A stretch of 64,000 bases of DNA from Lacicoccus halitifaciens (GTDB lineage Bacteria; Bacillota; Bacilli; Staphylococcales; Salinicoccaceae): contig NZ_JBDZDV010000002.1 of NCBI RefSeq assembly GCF_040544485.1, positions 1 through 64,000 of the forward strand, in the 5' to 3' direction. A program made the position numbers and the translations under genes. The notes under the pieces are model-generated. The model saw only the letters and a program-made list of their open reading frames with translations, did not search any database and was not told the DNA's origin. Shown here piece after piece: positions 17,543-25,297 of this stretch (positions within the stretch are counted from its first letter, which is position 1; every line of letters starts with the position of its first letter).

Positions 17543-17576
17543 AGTATGTGCAAACGCAGCGAACGGCACAAAAAGA

Positions 17577-17594
17577 CCGGGAACTCTGTCCCGG
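17577..17594 (-). terminator. Terminator of the disulfide reductase gene
   Basis: CCGGGA/TCCCGG stem with a 6-nt loop followed by TCTTTTT on the minus strand. Confidence 0.85.
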
Positions 17595-17612
17595 CCTCAT
17601 TCCAAAAGCACT

Positions 17613-18932
17613 TTATACATCAAATAAATTATTAAATGACTCCGCCATCGTCGGGTGCGTGTAAATATTGTTCTTCAGAGCGGTGGCGGGGATATCATGG
17701 TCGATCGCGAGTTTCACGATATTGATGATTTCCTCGGAATTCCTGCCATAGAGGCTCGCCCCGAGTATTTTATCGGTCTCTTTGTCCACCACGGCTTTGA
17801 AGACGCCCCGCTCATCGTCATCCACTTTATGGCGCGGTATCTCCTTGACCGGAAGTTTGCCTTCGGCCACTTCATGCCCTTTCTTCTTCGCCTGTGAAGC
17901 GGTCATGCCGACCCTTGAAAACGGCGGATCGATATAGACGGTATAAGGCACCGCCCCGCGGTTTTCAGTCGTCCGTCCGCCGTCACCCTTCAGCTGACCG
18001 TAGACGATCCTGAAGTCATCATGAGAGATATACGTGAACTGCATCCCGCCTTTGACATCGCCGAGCGCAAAAATATTATCTGCAGTCGTGCGGAGGTGTT
18101 CATCCACTTTGACCGCACCGTCCTCATCCAGTTCGACATCCGTGTTTTCTAGCCCCAGCCCTTCAGTGTTCGGACTCCGGCCGGTCGCAATGAGCATCGC
18201 ATCCGCCTTGAATGTGCCGTTATCCGTCTCGGCCACCACAGCATCCCCGTCATTATAGACTTTGGATGTTTCTGTATCACTTACGAATTCGATGCCCGCT
18301 TCAACCATATCATCATAGACCGCCGTCCCGATATCTTTATCTTCCTTGATCAGAACATGCGGAGACCTGTCGATGACTATCACTTTCGTGCCGAGTGCGG
18401 TGAACAATGAAATGAATTCCAATGCCACATAGCCCGCACCGAGCACGATAAGGGAATCCGGCTGGTCATCAAGCTCCATGATGCCTTCAGAATCAAAGAT
18501 GTTATTTGTGGTGTCGATGCCTTCAATGTCCGGTATATTGCTTTTCGCTCCGGTATTGATGACGACCGTTTCCGCGGTGAGTTCATCTATGACCTGATCT
18601 TCCTCCACTATTTCAACCGTTTTATTATCTTTAAAACGTGCAGTGTTCGTATATATATCCACATTTTCGTTGTCTTCCAGTTTTTTACGATTTTTCTCAT
18701 TTAAATCGTTGACCACATTGGTTTTCCGGCTCATTGCCTCCCTGAAATTCCGGCCGCGTCCCGCTTCTTCAATCAATGTCTTTGAGGGGATGCAGGCTGT
18801 ATTGATGCATGAACCACCGTACATTTTAGGGCTCTTTTCTATAAGCGCCACCTTTTGGCCATCTTCACCGAGGGCCCCTGCGAGTGTCTTGCCGCCTTTG
18901 CCGAAACCGATGATGATAATGTCATAGTCCAT
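17613..18932 (-). CDS. FAD-dependent pyridine nucleotide-disulfide oxidoreductase, RclA/MerA (hypothiocyanous acid reductase)-like
   Basis: A 439-residue class I disulfide oxidoreductase. An N-terminal FAD dinucleotide fold (IIIIGFGKGGKTLAGAL) is followed by the redox pair in GGSCINTACIPSKT (Cys-x4-Cys, about 42-47). The NAD(P)H fold is LIVLGAGYVALEF, the second FAD motif is NIFALGDV, and the C-terminal dimer domain ends in THPTMAESFNNLF, where the interface His-Pro sits. RclA, MerA and Har proteins protect bacteria from hypochlorous and hypothiocyanous acid by reducing the latter. The assignment among disulfide reductases rests on overall look, not a search. It is a single gene with a candidate SigB promoter. 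Confidence 0.87.
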   Translation of the reverse strand: MDYDIIIIGFGKGGKTLAGALGEDGQKVALIEKSPKMYGGSCINTACIPSKTLIEEAGRGRNFREAMSRKTNVVNDLNEKNRKKLEDNENVDIYTNTARFKDNKTVEIVEEDQVIDELTAETVVINTGAKSNIPDIEGIDTTNNIFDSEGIMELDDQPDSLIVLGAGYVALEFISLFTALGTKVIVIDRSPHVLIKEDKDIGTAVYDDMVEAGIEFVSDTETSKVYNDGDAVVAETDNGTFKADAMLIATGRSPNTEGLGLENTDVELDEDGAVKVDEHLRTTADNIFALGDVKGGMQFTYISHDDFRIVYGQLKGDGGRTTENRGAVPYTVYIDPPFSRVGMTASQAKKKGHEVAEGKLPVKEIPRHKVDDDERGVFKAVVDKETDKILGASLYGRNSEEIINIVKLAIDHDIPATALKNNIYTHPTMAESFNNLFDV

Positions 18933-18966
18933 TTAACACCCTCCCGTCATATTCAATATTATATAT

Positions 18967-18991
18967 ATTCCCGGTATGGATGAATTGAAAC
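18967..18991 (-). promoter_or_regulatory. Candidate SigB promoter of the disulfide reductase gene
   Basis: Minus strand GTTTCA, 13 bp, GGGAAT: one mismatch from each hexamer of GTTTAA/GGGTAT, 35 bp before the start codon. Confidence 0.5.
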
Positions 18992-19005
18992 GATATGTAC
19001 ATGCC

Positions 19006-19653
19006 TTACGGCCAGAGCAGCAACTTTTCCCACCCATCATCCACTCTTACATATTTGAGGCGGGTATGTACGAGGTCTTTACGCGCCTGGAAAAACTCCA
19101 TTTCCGACGGAACCACCTTGTATAACGTCCATGTCTTGAAAGCTTCCGGGTTTTCTTCAACCAGTCTCGCTGCTTCCCGCATTTCCCGCTCCAGTTCCTC
19201 CATGCTTCCAAGCTCAAAGCTTTGCTTTGCGGTCAGCGACAATGCTTTGGAGGCCGGATGACGCCGGATGAAATCATTCCTGTTCACTTCTTCAGGTGCC
19301 GCTTCCGCATGCCCTGTGATGCGGATCTGCCTGCCGACCTCACGCCAGTAAAACGTCATCGCAACACTTTTATTGCTTTCCATATCCTGCCCTTTCCGGC
19401 TTTCGGCGTTCGAACCGATGATGAAGCCATCATCCTCCATATCCCGAAGATTGACGATCCGTGAGCTTGGCGCCCCTTCCTCATCCACCGTGCTGAACAT
19501 GAATACACTCGGCTCCAAAACCCCCGCTTCCACTGCATGCCCGAACCATTCATAAAAAGTCTCGAATGGATCATCCGGTGCTGTCTCCACCTTAAAATCA
19601 GGATAGTCGCCTGCCAGTGCAGGACTTTTATATATCAGTTTTTTAATGTCCAT
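19006..19653 (-). CDS. Pyridoxamine 5'-phosphate oxidase family protein (PdxH/PhzG-like)
   Basis: A 215-residue FMN split-barrel protein. SRIVNLRDMEDDGFIIGSNAESRKGQDMESN (about 64-94) is the FMN-binding stretch of PdxH, VAMTFYWREVGRQIRITGHAE continues it, and the C-terminal dimerisation part ends EFFQARKDLVHTRLKYVRVDDGWEKLLLWP, close to the PdxH C-terminal signature. Either true PLP synthesis or a PhzG-like flavin oxidation is possible. It lies just downstream of the terminator of the aromatic operon, so it is probably transcribed on its own. Confidence 0.85.
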   Translation of the reverse strand: MDIKKLIYKSPALAGDYPDFKVETAPDDPFETFYEWFGHAVEAGVLEPSVFMFSTVDEEGAPSSRIVNLRDMEDDGFIIGSNAESRKGQDMESNKSVAMTFYWREVGRQIRITGHAEAAPEEVNRNDFIRRHPASKALSLTAKQSFELGSMEELEREMREAARLVEENPEAFKTWTLYKVVPSEMEFFQARKDLVHTRLKYVRVDDGWEKLLLWP

Positions 19654-19763
19654 AATAAACCCCTCTCACTTGTAGACACTCCATATAATTATAACTTTAC
19701 TGACGATAAATTTGAAAACTTGAGGCCCGGTCTTGTAACTTTTCAAAAGTTTATACATAATAA

Positions 19764-19796
19764 AAACACCGGACATCTCTATATTGTCCGGTGTTT
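19764..19796 (-). terminator. Terminator of the aromatic meta-cleavage operon
   Basis: Perfect 12-bp stem AAACACCGGACA/TGTCCGGTGTTT followed by TTATTATG on the minus strand, right after the hydratase stop. Confidence 0.88.
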
Positions 19797-19801
19797 AACA
19801 A

Positions 19802-20572
19802 TTATTCAACTGTGACACTGACTTCACCCAGATTTTCGAATACTGCCTTGAACTGATCGCCCTTTTCGACATCCAAGGCTTTCGTCAGTGCACCTGCAAG
19901 TATAACCTCGCCCTTTTTCAGGCCGATGCCATATTCATGCAGCGATTTGGCCAGCCAGACCACGGCTTCCAATGGGTTCCCAAGAACTGCCGAACCATAG
20001 CCCTCATCCAGCTTCTCATTGTTTTTGAACACTTCCATTTTAATTTCAGGCAAATCAATTTCATGTAATTTCTTCCGACCTTCGCCTAAAATCATTCCCG
20101 CAGACGAGCCATTATCCGAGACGGTATCTTCGAATTTAATCTTCCAGTCTTTTATACGACTGTCTATCACTTCCGCTACAGGCATGACATAGTCGATTGC
20201 CTGAGCGACACGTTCGACCGTGATGTCACCGCCGTCGATATCTTCCTTCAGTTTAAAACCGATTTCGAATTCGACCCTTGGCCATATGAAATCATCTCTG
20301 CTGATTGTCGAATCATATATCATATCATCGAATATATGGCCGTAGTCCGGCTTGTCGACACCCAGCATTTCCTGCATTGCTTCGCTCGTCAGGCCTATCT
20401 TCTTACCTGCAATCTCCACCCCGTCGCTCAGACGTTTCCCGACATACGCAAGCTGTACGCCATAGGCTTCCTGTTCGGTCAACTCAGGGTACCGCCCAGT
20501 GAGCGCCTCTATCGGCTTTCTTTCTTTTTCGGATTCATATATTTCTGATCCGAGTTCCTTAACATCCATCAT
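19802..20572 (-). CDS. 2-hydroxypenta-2,4-dienoate hydratase-like enzyme (MhpD family)
   Basis: A 256-residue MhpD-fold enzyme. WPRVEFEIGFKL supplies the Glu-x-Glu pair and MPVAEVIDSRIKDWKIKFED the distal Glu and basic residues of the metal site; SDNGSSAGMILGE follows. In meta-cleavage pathways this step hydrates the 2-hydroxydienoate released by the C-C hydrolase to a 4-hydroxy-2-oxoacid. It is the last gene of the operon, 12 bp after the FAD synthetase gene. The two classes of family member (hydratase or 4-oxalocrotonate decarboxylase) are hard to separate, but with a hydrolase present in the operon the hydratase role is likelier. It is distantly paralogous to the gene at 3373-4152. Confidence 0.87.
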   Translation of the reverse strand: MMDVKELGSEIYESEKERKPIEALTGRYPELTEQEAYGVQLAYVGKRLSDGVEIAGKKIGLTSEAMQEMLGVDKPDYGHIFDDMIYDSTISRDDFIWPRVEFEIGFKLKEDIDGGDITVERVAQAIDYVMPVAEVIDSRIKDWKIKFEDTVSDNGSSAGMILGEGRKKLHEIDLPEIKMEVFKNNEKLDEGYGSAVLGNPLEAVVWLAKSLHEYGIGLKKGEVILAGALTKALDVEKGDQFKAVFENLGEVSVTVE

Positions 20573-20584
20573 CCAGTCACCTTT

Positions 20585-21412
20585 CTAATTTGCCACAAGT
20601 TGATATTTTGTACTAGATGAAACTTTATCTTTCCAGTCGATACTAATGCTTCTGTGATTTATCTTTTTCATCAGGCACCTGTGCGTGAAATAAAGCTTCT
20701 GATCCCCTTTGTCGATATATATCTGGCTGTCATATTCCACGTCACCGAGGCTGATTGAAACTTCATAAACTCCGTCACCCGGCAGCATATAATAATCTTC
20801 CAGATCCATGTACCCGTCTTCAATGCTTGCACGTGTACGATATTCCCTGCCAAGCATTTCGGTCAATTCGTCCATTCTGCCCTGTGCGACAGCCTCACGT
20901 ATTTTCGTGGAACTGATCTTTTCGCCTTGGTACTCCACCTTTTCAACTTTGGTCGCTGTAATTTCCTCTCCCGAATCGTTGAAAATAGTATCGATGCTGC
21001 CTGCGCCTTTGAACCCGTATGAAAAATCGTAACCGGCAACCGCATGCAGCGTACCCAACTTCAATAAATATTCCTGTACATATTCTTCAGGAGGCATTGA
21101 AGCGAAAGTCCTGGTGAAATCAATGATGTATACAGTGTCGACCCCTAATCCTTCAAAAGCATTGATCTTTTCTTCCAATGGAATTAAATAGTCCACTTTG
21201 TTCCTGCCGTCTGACAGCACTTCTTTTGGATGCGGGAAAAAAGTCATAACGTTGGTGGATACACCTTTTTCCTCCGCAATTTCCCGGGCTGTCCCGATCA
21301 CTTTCATATGACCTTTGTGCACACCGTCGAAAAAACCCAGCGCAACGACATTCTCCTCTGCCTGATCCTGCCAATATCCGAGGTTAGATTCATTGATAAA
21401 AATGACTTCCAT
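20585..21412 (-). CDS. FAD synthetase-only RibF paralogue (riboflavin kinase half degenerate)
   Basis: A 275-residue RibF relative. The FMN adenylyltransferase domain is intact: VALGFFDGVHKGHMKVIG with the HxGH-type motif (about 25-42), MTFFPHPKEVL, DTVYIIDFTRTFASM, AGYDFSYGFKGAG and GEKISSTKIREAV. The C-terminal part keeps only a vestige of the riboflavin kinase fold (LGREY, LPGDGVYEVSISLGDVEY) and lacks the GFPTAN kinase motif. It should turn FMN into FAD but not make FMN. Lying between a flavin reductase and the hydratase, it plausibly raises local FAD supply for the operon's flavin monooxygenase (inference). A normal ribF is expected elsewhere in the genome. Confidence 0.88.
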   Translation of the reverse strand: MEVIFINESNLGYWQDQAEENVVALGFFDGVHKGHMKVIGTAREIAEEKGVSTNVMTFFPHPKEVLSDGRNKVDYLIPLEEKINAFEGLGVDTVYIIDFTRTFASMPPEEYVQEYLLKLGTLHAVAGYDFSYGFKGAGSIDTIFNDSGEEITATKVEKVEYQGEKISSTKIREAVAQGRMDELTEMLGREYRTRASIEDGYMDLEDYYMLPGDGVYEVSISLGDVEYDSQIYIDKGDQKLYFTHRCLMKKINHRSISIDWKDKVSSSTKYQLVAN

Positions 21413-21443
21413 CTTAAACGCCTCCTTTTGAATATAGATCGGC

Positions 21444-21926
21444 TTATCTGACCTCTTCCAGTTCCAGTTCCTTGAGCTCCCTGTACTTGCCGCAGTTGAA
21501 GATGAGCGGGTCGCCGTCGGTCAATGTCAGGTCGTTGACCTTGCCGATGAAGAGGACGTGATCCCCTTCCGTGTGCTCATTGTACACTTCGCATGACAGC
21601 TGACATACCGCATCGGATACGACCGGCACACCGGCGAGTTCATCGAATTCGTATTTATCCTCGAACTGTTTCTGGCCTGCAAAGCGCATGGATTCCTCCT
21701 GCTGCTCACATGACAATACATTGACTGAGAACTTGCCGCTCTGTCTGATGCGATCCAGCATCTTCGCCTTGTCCCCGATTGAAATGACGATAAGTTTCGG
21801 ATCGAGTGAGACGGACATGAATGCATTGGCCGTCATGCCGTATGCTTCACCATCCACCTCCGTTGCGATTACGTTGACACCTGTAGCAAATTTACCCATT
21901 GCGTTTCTGAATTGACGATCATCCAT
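21444..21926 (-). CDS. NAD(P)H:flavin reductase component (HsaB/HpaC-like)
   Basis: A 160-residue flavin reductase of the short split-barrel class. MGKFATGVNVIATEVDGEAYGMTANAFMSVSLDP is the flavin-binding opening, KFSVNVLSCEQQEESMRFAG follows, and GDHVLFIGKV carries the GDH motif. These proteins supply FMNH2 or FADH2 to a partner two-component monooxygenase; the ACAD-fold oxygenase encoded at the head of this operon is the clear partner. It is 12 bp from the permease gene and 31 bp from the FAD synthetase gene. Confidence 0.92.
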   Translation of the reverse strand: MDDRQFRNAMGKFATGVNVIATEVDGEAYGMTANAFMSVSLDPKLIVISIGDKAKMLDRIRQSGKFSVNVLSCEQQEESMRFAGQKQFEDKYEFDELAGVPVVSDAVCQLSCEVYNEHTEGDHVLFIGKVNDLTLTDGDPLIFNCGKYRELKELELEEVR

Positions 21927-21938
21927 GAAAAATTCCTC

Positions 21939-23351
21939 CTATTTTGGTTCTTCACTGATTTTGGTTATGATTGGTTTCGTCGTGCTTTCTGCAGCATTTT
22001 CTTCTTCTTTAGACTTTTTCTTATCACCCAGCAAGCTTGTCTTCTGAATCAGGAAATAAAGCACAAAACCTGATATTAAGGCAGGAGCCGCACCGTATAA
22101 TGCCAAAATGATTGCCATCAGTCCGGCCACGCCCATTTCACTTTCAGTGCTCACCTGCTTCATGCCGATTGTAATACATAAATAGCCGGTCAATATCAGC
22201 GTTAATGACAAAGCGATCGGCAGGAACGGTGCAAAAAAGGATACGATCGGAAGCAGCAGTATTCCTACAGTGAAAGCAATCAGCATCGTATTTGCGCCGG
22301 AATAAATGGAGTCCATCGCTTTCTTGCCGTAAGTATAGCGCTCTGCCACCGAGGCGGTGCCTGCCGTGAATATCGGACCCGACATGCCCGGATGTGGTGC
22401 AATCAACGCGTTCAATAAATTCCTCAGTGCTGTAATCTTATGCAGATTACTGAAGCTGTAAGTAATCTTTTCATCCGGTCTCGCTTTTTCGGCACGCTTC
22501 ATCAATTGATCCCCGACGATGATGTCACCATATGCAATGATGTATGCCATTATTGCGATCGGAATAGCTGAAATGAACATATCAATACTGGGAAAACCAA
22601 TTACGAAAGGTGTAATCGCCCATACTTCCTGAAAAGCCAGAGGCGTAAGACCCCATTCTATCACCGGCAATTCATACTCCCCGACAACCACTCCCACTAC
22701 GATAGCTACCAGTATAGCCGGTAAAATCCCGTAGTTTGCAATATTTTTTACCCAGTTGTGATTTTTGGTGACCTTCTTAAAGGACATTGAGAACATTATG
22801 AACAGGCAAAGTACGGCTCCGACTGTTATGGCAACCGGCGTCACAGACATACGTCCCCCCGGTTCAAGTTCCGTCATGATTGCTGCAATACCTGCGCCTA
22901 TCAATATTCCTGCCTTCAATGAATTCGGCAGCTTAGCCACAACTTTTTCACCTATACCGCTGAATGCGAACAAGAAATAGATGAGGGCGAGCACTATTTG
23001 GACGGCGATTATGGCATGGACCGCCTCGGTACCTGTTTCGTACCCCTGCAGAAATACCACAATCAGCGGGATGAGTGCAGTGATGAATCCCGAGACGAAC
23101 GGTACCCCCATCGAAGATGGCAGCAGCATCAATAATTGGTTGATGACGGTTATCGTCACAGCCGCGCTGAATGATATCCCCATAAAGCTCGTCATGATTT
23201 CCACCATGCTCAAACCTGCTGTAAATAAAACCAGCCCTTGAAAAAATTCCGCTTTTTCAATCCGGTAATGCAGGAATGGCAATCTGATCTTCAACGATCC
23301 GAGCGGCCAATACGGCTGTTCTTCACCATCTTTTCTTTTATAGAAGCTCAT
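21939..23351 (-). CDS. NCS2/SLC23-fold permease, possible aromatic substrate importer
   Basis: A 470-residue membrane protein with 12-14 hydrophobic segments. NSLKAGILIGAGIAAIM, PSIDMFISAIPIAIMAYIIAYGD and HPGMSGPIFTAGTASVAERY look like the NCS2 (uracil/xanthine permease) fold, where the region before TM10 binds substrate. A charged tail (KKKSKEEENAAE) ends it. NCS2 members move nucleobases or ascorbate; placement inside a ring-cleavage operon suggests a phenolic or other aromatic substrate, or an N-heterocycle. This is inference, as the usual NCS2 signature is not clearly met. GGGGGAA lies 7 bp before the ATG. Confidence 0.72.
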   Translation of the reverse strand: MSFYKRKDGEEQPYWPLGSLKIRLPFLHYRIEKAEFFQGLVLFTAGLSMVEIMTSFMGISFSAAVTITVINQLLMLLPSSMGVPFVSGFITALIPLIVVFLQGYETGTEAVHAIIAVQIVLALIYFLFAFSGIGEKVVAKLPNSLKAGILIGAGIAAIMTELEPGGRMSVTPVAITVGAVLCLFIMFSMSFKKVTKNHNWVKNIANYGILPAILVAIVVGVVVGEYELPVIEWGLTPLAFQEVWAITPFVIGFPSIDMFISAIPIAIMAYIIAYGDIIVGDQLMKRAEKARPDEKITYSFSNLHKITALRNLLNALIAPHPGMSGPIFTAGTASVAERYTYGKKAMDSIYSGANTMLIAFTVGILLLPIVSFFAPFLPIALSLTLILTGYLCITIGMKQVSTESEMGVAGLMAIILALYGAAPALISGFVLYFLIQKTSLLGDKKKSKEEENAAESTTKPIITKISEEPK

Positions 23352-23412
23352 ATCAATTTCCCCCTTGATGATATGGTCTGTATGATGAATTCATCATACA
23401 GACCATCCCTCA

Positions 23413-24264
23413 TTAATCTTTATACGGCTCCAGGAAATCGATGATCACTCTGTTGAATTCCTCGACCTGTTCCCACTGCGGCCAATGACCCGCGTCGTTG
23501 ATTACAGTAAGCTCTGCGCCTGGTATCATATCTTTTATAGGGCCAGCCTGTTCTACAGTCGACGTTGGATCATGATCGGTCCAAGCAAGCAGTGTAGGCG
23601 CCTGGATTTTTCCGCACCAGGAAGGGTCCCAGATATATTGCTTTCTTGCTTCAGGTTCCTGCAGATAGACGATGTTATGCACCGCCTTCTGATAGGAAGG
23701 TTGAGTGTAGATGTCATAGCGGACCTGAATCAGTTCATCGGTCACGACACTCTTGTCATACATCAGCCACTCCAGACGTGTCTTCACGTTTTCATAGTTT
23801 GCTTCAAGCACCGCTTTCAAAGTGGATGCCTTCAATCTCTCCATCACTTCAGGATCACTGTTGACGTTACCTGGTGTATTCAGGACCATGGCTTTGACAT
23901 ATTCAGGATGCTCGGCTGCAAACCATGCCGATACCCATCCGCCAAGTGACTCACCTGATAAGAACACTTTTTCGTAACCCAGTGCATTGATGACATCCAA
24001 AAGATGGTCACTGTAAGTATCGATGCCGTAAGGCTTGTCCGGTTTATCGGTATAGCCGTGTCCCAGCATATCCACAACATAGAGTTTAAAGTGTTCCGCC
24101 AGGCCCTTGACGTTTTTACCATATGCTTCAATATGACCTCCGGTGCCATGCAGCAGAATCAGCGGCTCACCTTCGCCCGCTTCCAGCACACGAGTTTTCA
24201 CACCGTTGGCATCCAAATAAAACAACCTGAATTCTGTATCTTGTACTTCTGTCCAAAGTGACAT
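23413..24264 (-). CDS. Alpha/beta hydrolase, meta-cleavage product hydrolase-like (BphD/HsaD/DmpD type)
   Basis: A 283-residue alpha/beta hydrolase. The oxyanion region is LLHGTGGHIEAYGKN, the nucleophile is S106 in GESLGG, the likely Asp is D232 (TDHDPTST) and the His is H260 (AGHWPQWEQ), spacings close to BphD. This class hydrolyses the C-C bond of meta-cleavage dienoates to give an acid and a 2-hydroxydienoate. It directly follows the extradiol dioxygenase gene (49-bp gap). Presence of a hydrolase rather than a semialdehyde dehydrogenase implies a ketone-type ring-fission product, such as from a 3-substituted catechol. Confidence 0.9.
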   Translation of the reverse strand: MSLWTEVQDTEFRLFYLDANGVKTRVLEAGEGEPLILLHGTGGHIEAYGKNVKGLAEHFKLYVVDMLGHGYTDKPDKPYGIDTYSDHLLDVINALGYEKVFLSGESLGGWVSAWFAAEHPEYVKAMVLNTPGNVNSDPEVMERLKASTLKAVLEANYENVKTRLEWLMYDKSVVTDELIQVRYDIYTQPSYQKAVHNIVYLQEPEARKQYIWDPSWCGKIQAPTLLAWTDHDPTSTVEQAGPIKDMIPGAELTVINDAGHWPQWEQVEEFNRVIIDFLEPYKD

Positions 24265-24313
24265 GAATAAATACCTCCACTAAAATTATGTTTTTATAAA
24301 TTATGTTTATTTT

Positions 24314-25267
24314 TTAATTGTTGACTTTCGAACCTACCCACTCTTTGTTTACAGGAGTGGTCTCAAAGAATGCATCAGGTACAGCCGGACCCCACCACAA
24401 TCTGCCTTTTTCGTCATATTCCTCTTTCGTCCAGCCGATCGGCGGAAGATCCTGATCCCGGTTGTAGTCGCCGGAATAGATTTCAATCCTGTGACCGTCC
24501 GGGTCGCGTATATATAGGAAGAATGCGTTTGATACGCCGTGACGGCCCGGGCCGTACTCGACGGAATCGCGGTAGCCTGCATCAGCCAGCAGGTCGGCGG
24601 TCCTTACAACTGCTGAGACACCGTCGACGATGTAAGCAATATGGTGAAGCGCGGTTTCTTCCTGTTTAACGAGCGCCACATCATGCGTCGATGTTTTCGC
24701 CCTTGTCCATGCAGCGAATTTTTCATCGCCGTCCTGCACATATTCCGAAATGCTGAAGCCGATCTTCTCCCAGTAGTTCCATGCTTCGTCCACACTTTTC
24801 ACCCGGAGGTTCATATGGTCGATCCGCACCGGAGGGATACCGTTGAAAATGTGTGTGTTACGCATCGGCAACTTTTCCACGCCCGGTTTTCCCTGACCAA
24901 CATCAATCTGCTGCATGGAGTGATAGAATTCCACCGGGTGACCACTCGGTTCTGCCACTCGTAACGTTCTGCCTCGTCCTGGATGGACGCCTTCAATCAT
25001 TTCCGTTTCGATACCCATTTCATGATGCAGCGCCTCCAGCTCATCCAGGTATTCTTCACTTGATACCCTCAAGCCGAAGTTGGCCAGTGCAATCTCTTCA
25101 CTTTCAGTGAGGACCAGCGTATGGGTATCAAACTCATCCGTCGCCCGTAAATATAAACTGTTTTCAGTGCGGTCCACCTTGATGAACCCTAAAGTATCCA
25201 CGTAAAACTTCTCTGATGCGTCTAAATTTGAAACGTACAATTCGATTTGTCCAAGTCTTAAAATCAT
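24314..25267 (-). CDS. Type I extradiol ring-cleavage dioxygenase (catechol 2,3-dioxygenase family)
   Basis: A 317-residue two-domain VOC dioxygenase. Predicted Fe(II) ligands are H151 (IDHMNLRV), H208 or H209 (LHHIAY) and E262 (HRIEIYSGD). Residues 243-262 (HGVSNAFFLYIRDPDGHRIE) match the extradiol dioxygenase signature including the active-site His and Tyr. Length fits XylE/MhpB2-type catechol 2,3-dioxygenases. It opens a catechol made by the monooxygenase encoded immediately upstream and passes the product to the hydrolase encoded downstream. Substrate preference (catechol, 3-alkyl- or 3-aryl-catechol) cannot be read by eye. Confidence 0.94.
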   Translation of the reverse strand: MILRLGQIELYVSNLDASEKFYVDTLGFIKVDRTENSLYLRATDEFDTHTLVLTESEEIALANFGLRVSSEEYLDELEALHHEMGIETEMIEGVHPGRGRTLRVAEPSGHPVEFYHSMQQIDVGQGKPGVEKLPMRNTHIFNGIPPVRIDHMNLRVKSVDEAWNYWEKIGFSISEYVQDGDEKFAAWTRAKTSTHDVALVKQEETALHHIAYIVDGVSAVVRTADLLADAGYRDSVEYGPGRHGVSNAFFLYIRDPDGHRIEIYSGDYNRDQDLPPIGWTKEEYDEKGRLWWGPAVPDAFFETTPVNKEWVGSKVNN

Positions 25268-25297
25268 AATTTCCCACCCTTTATCAATATTTAGTTT

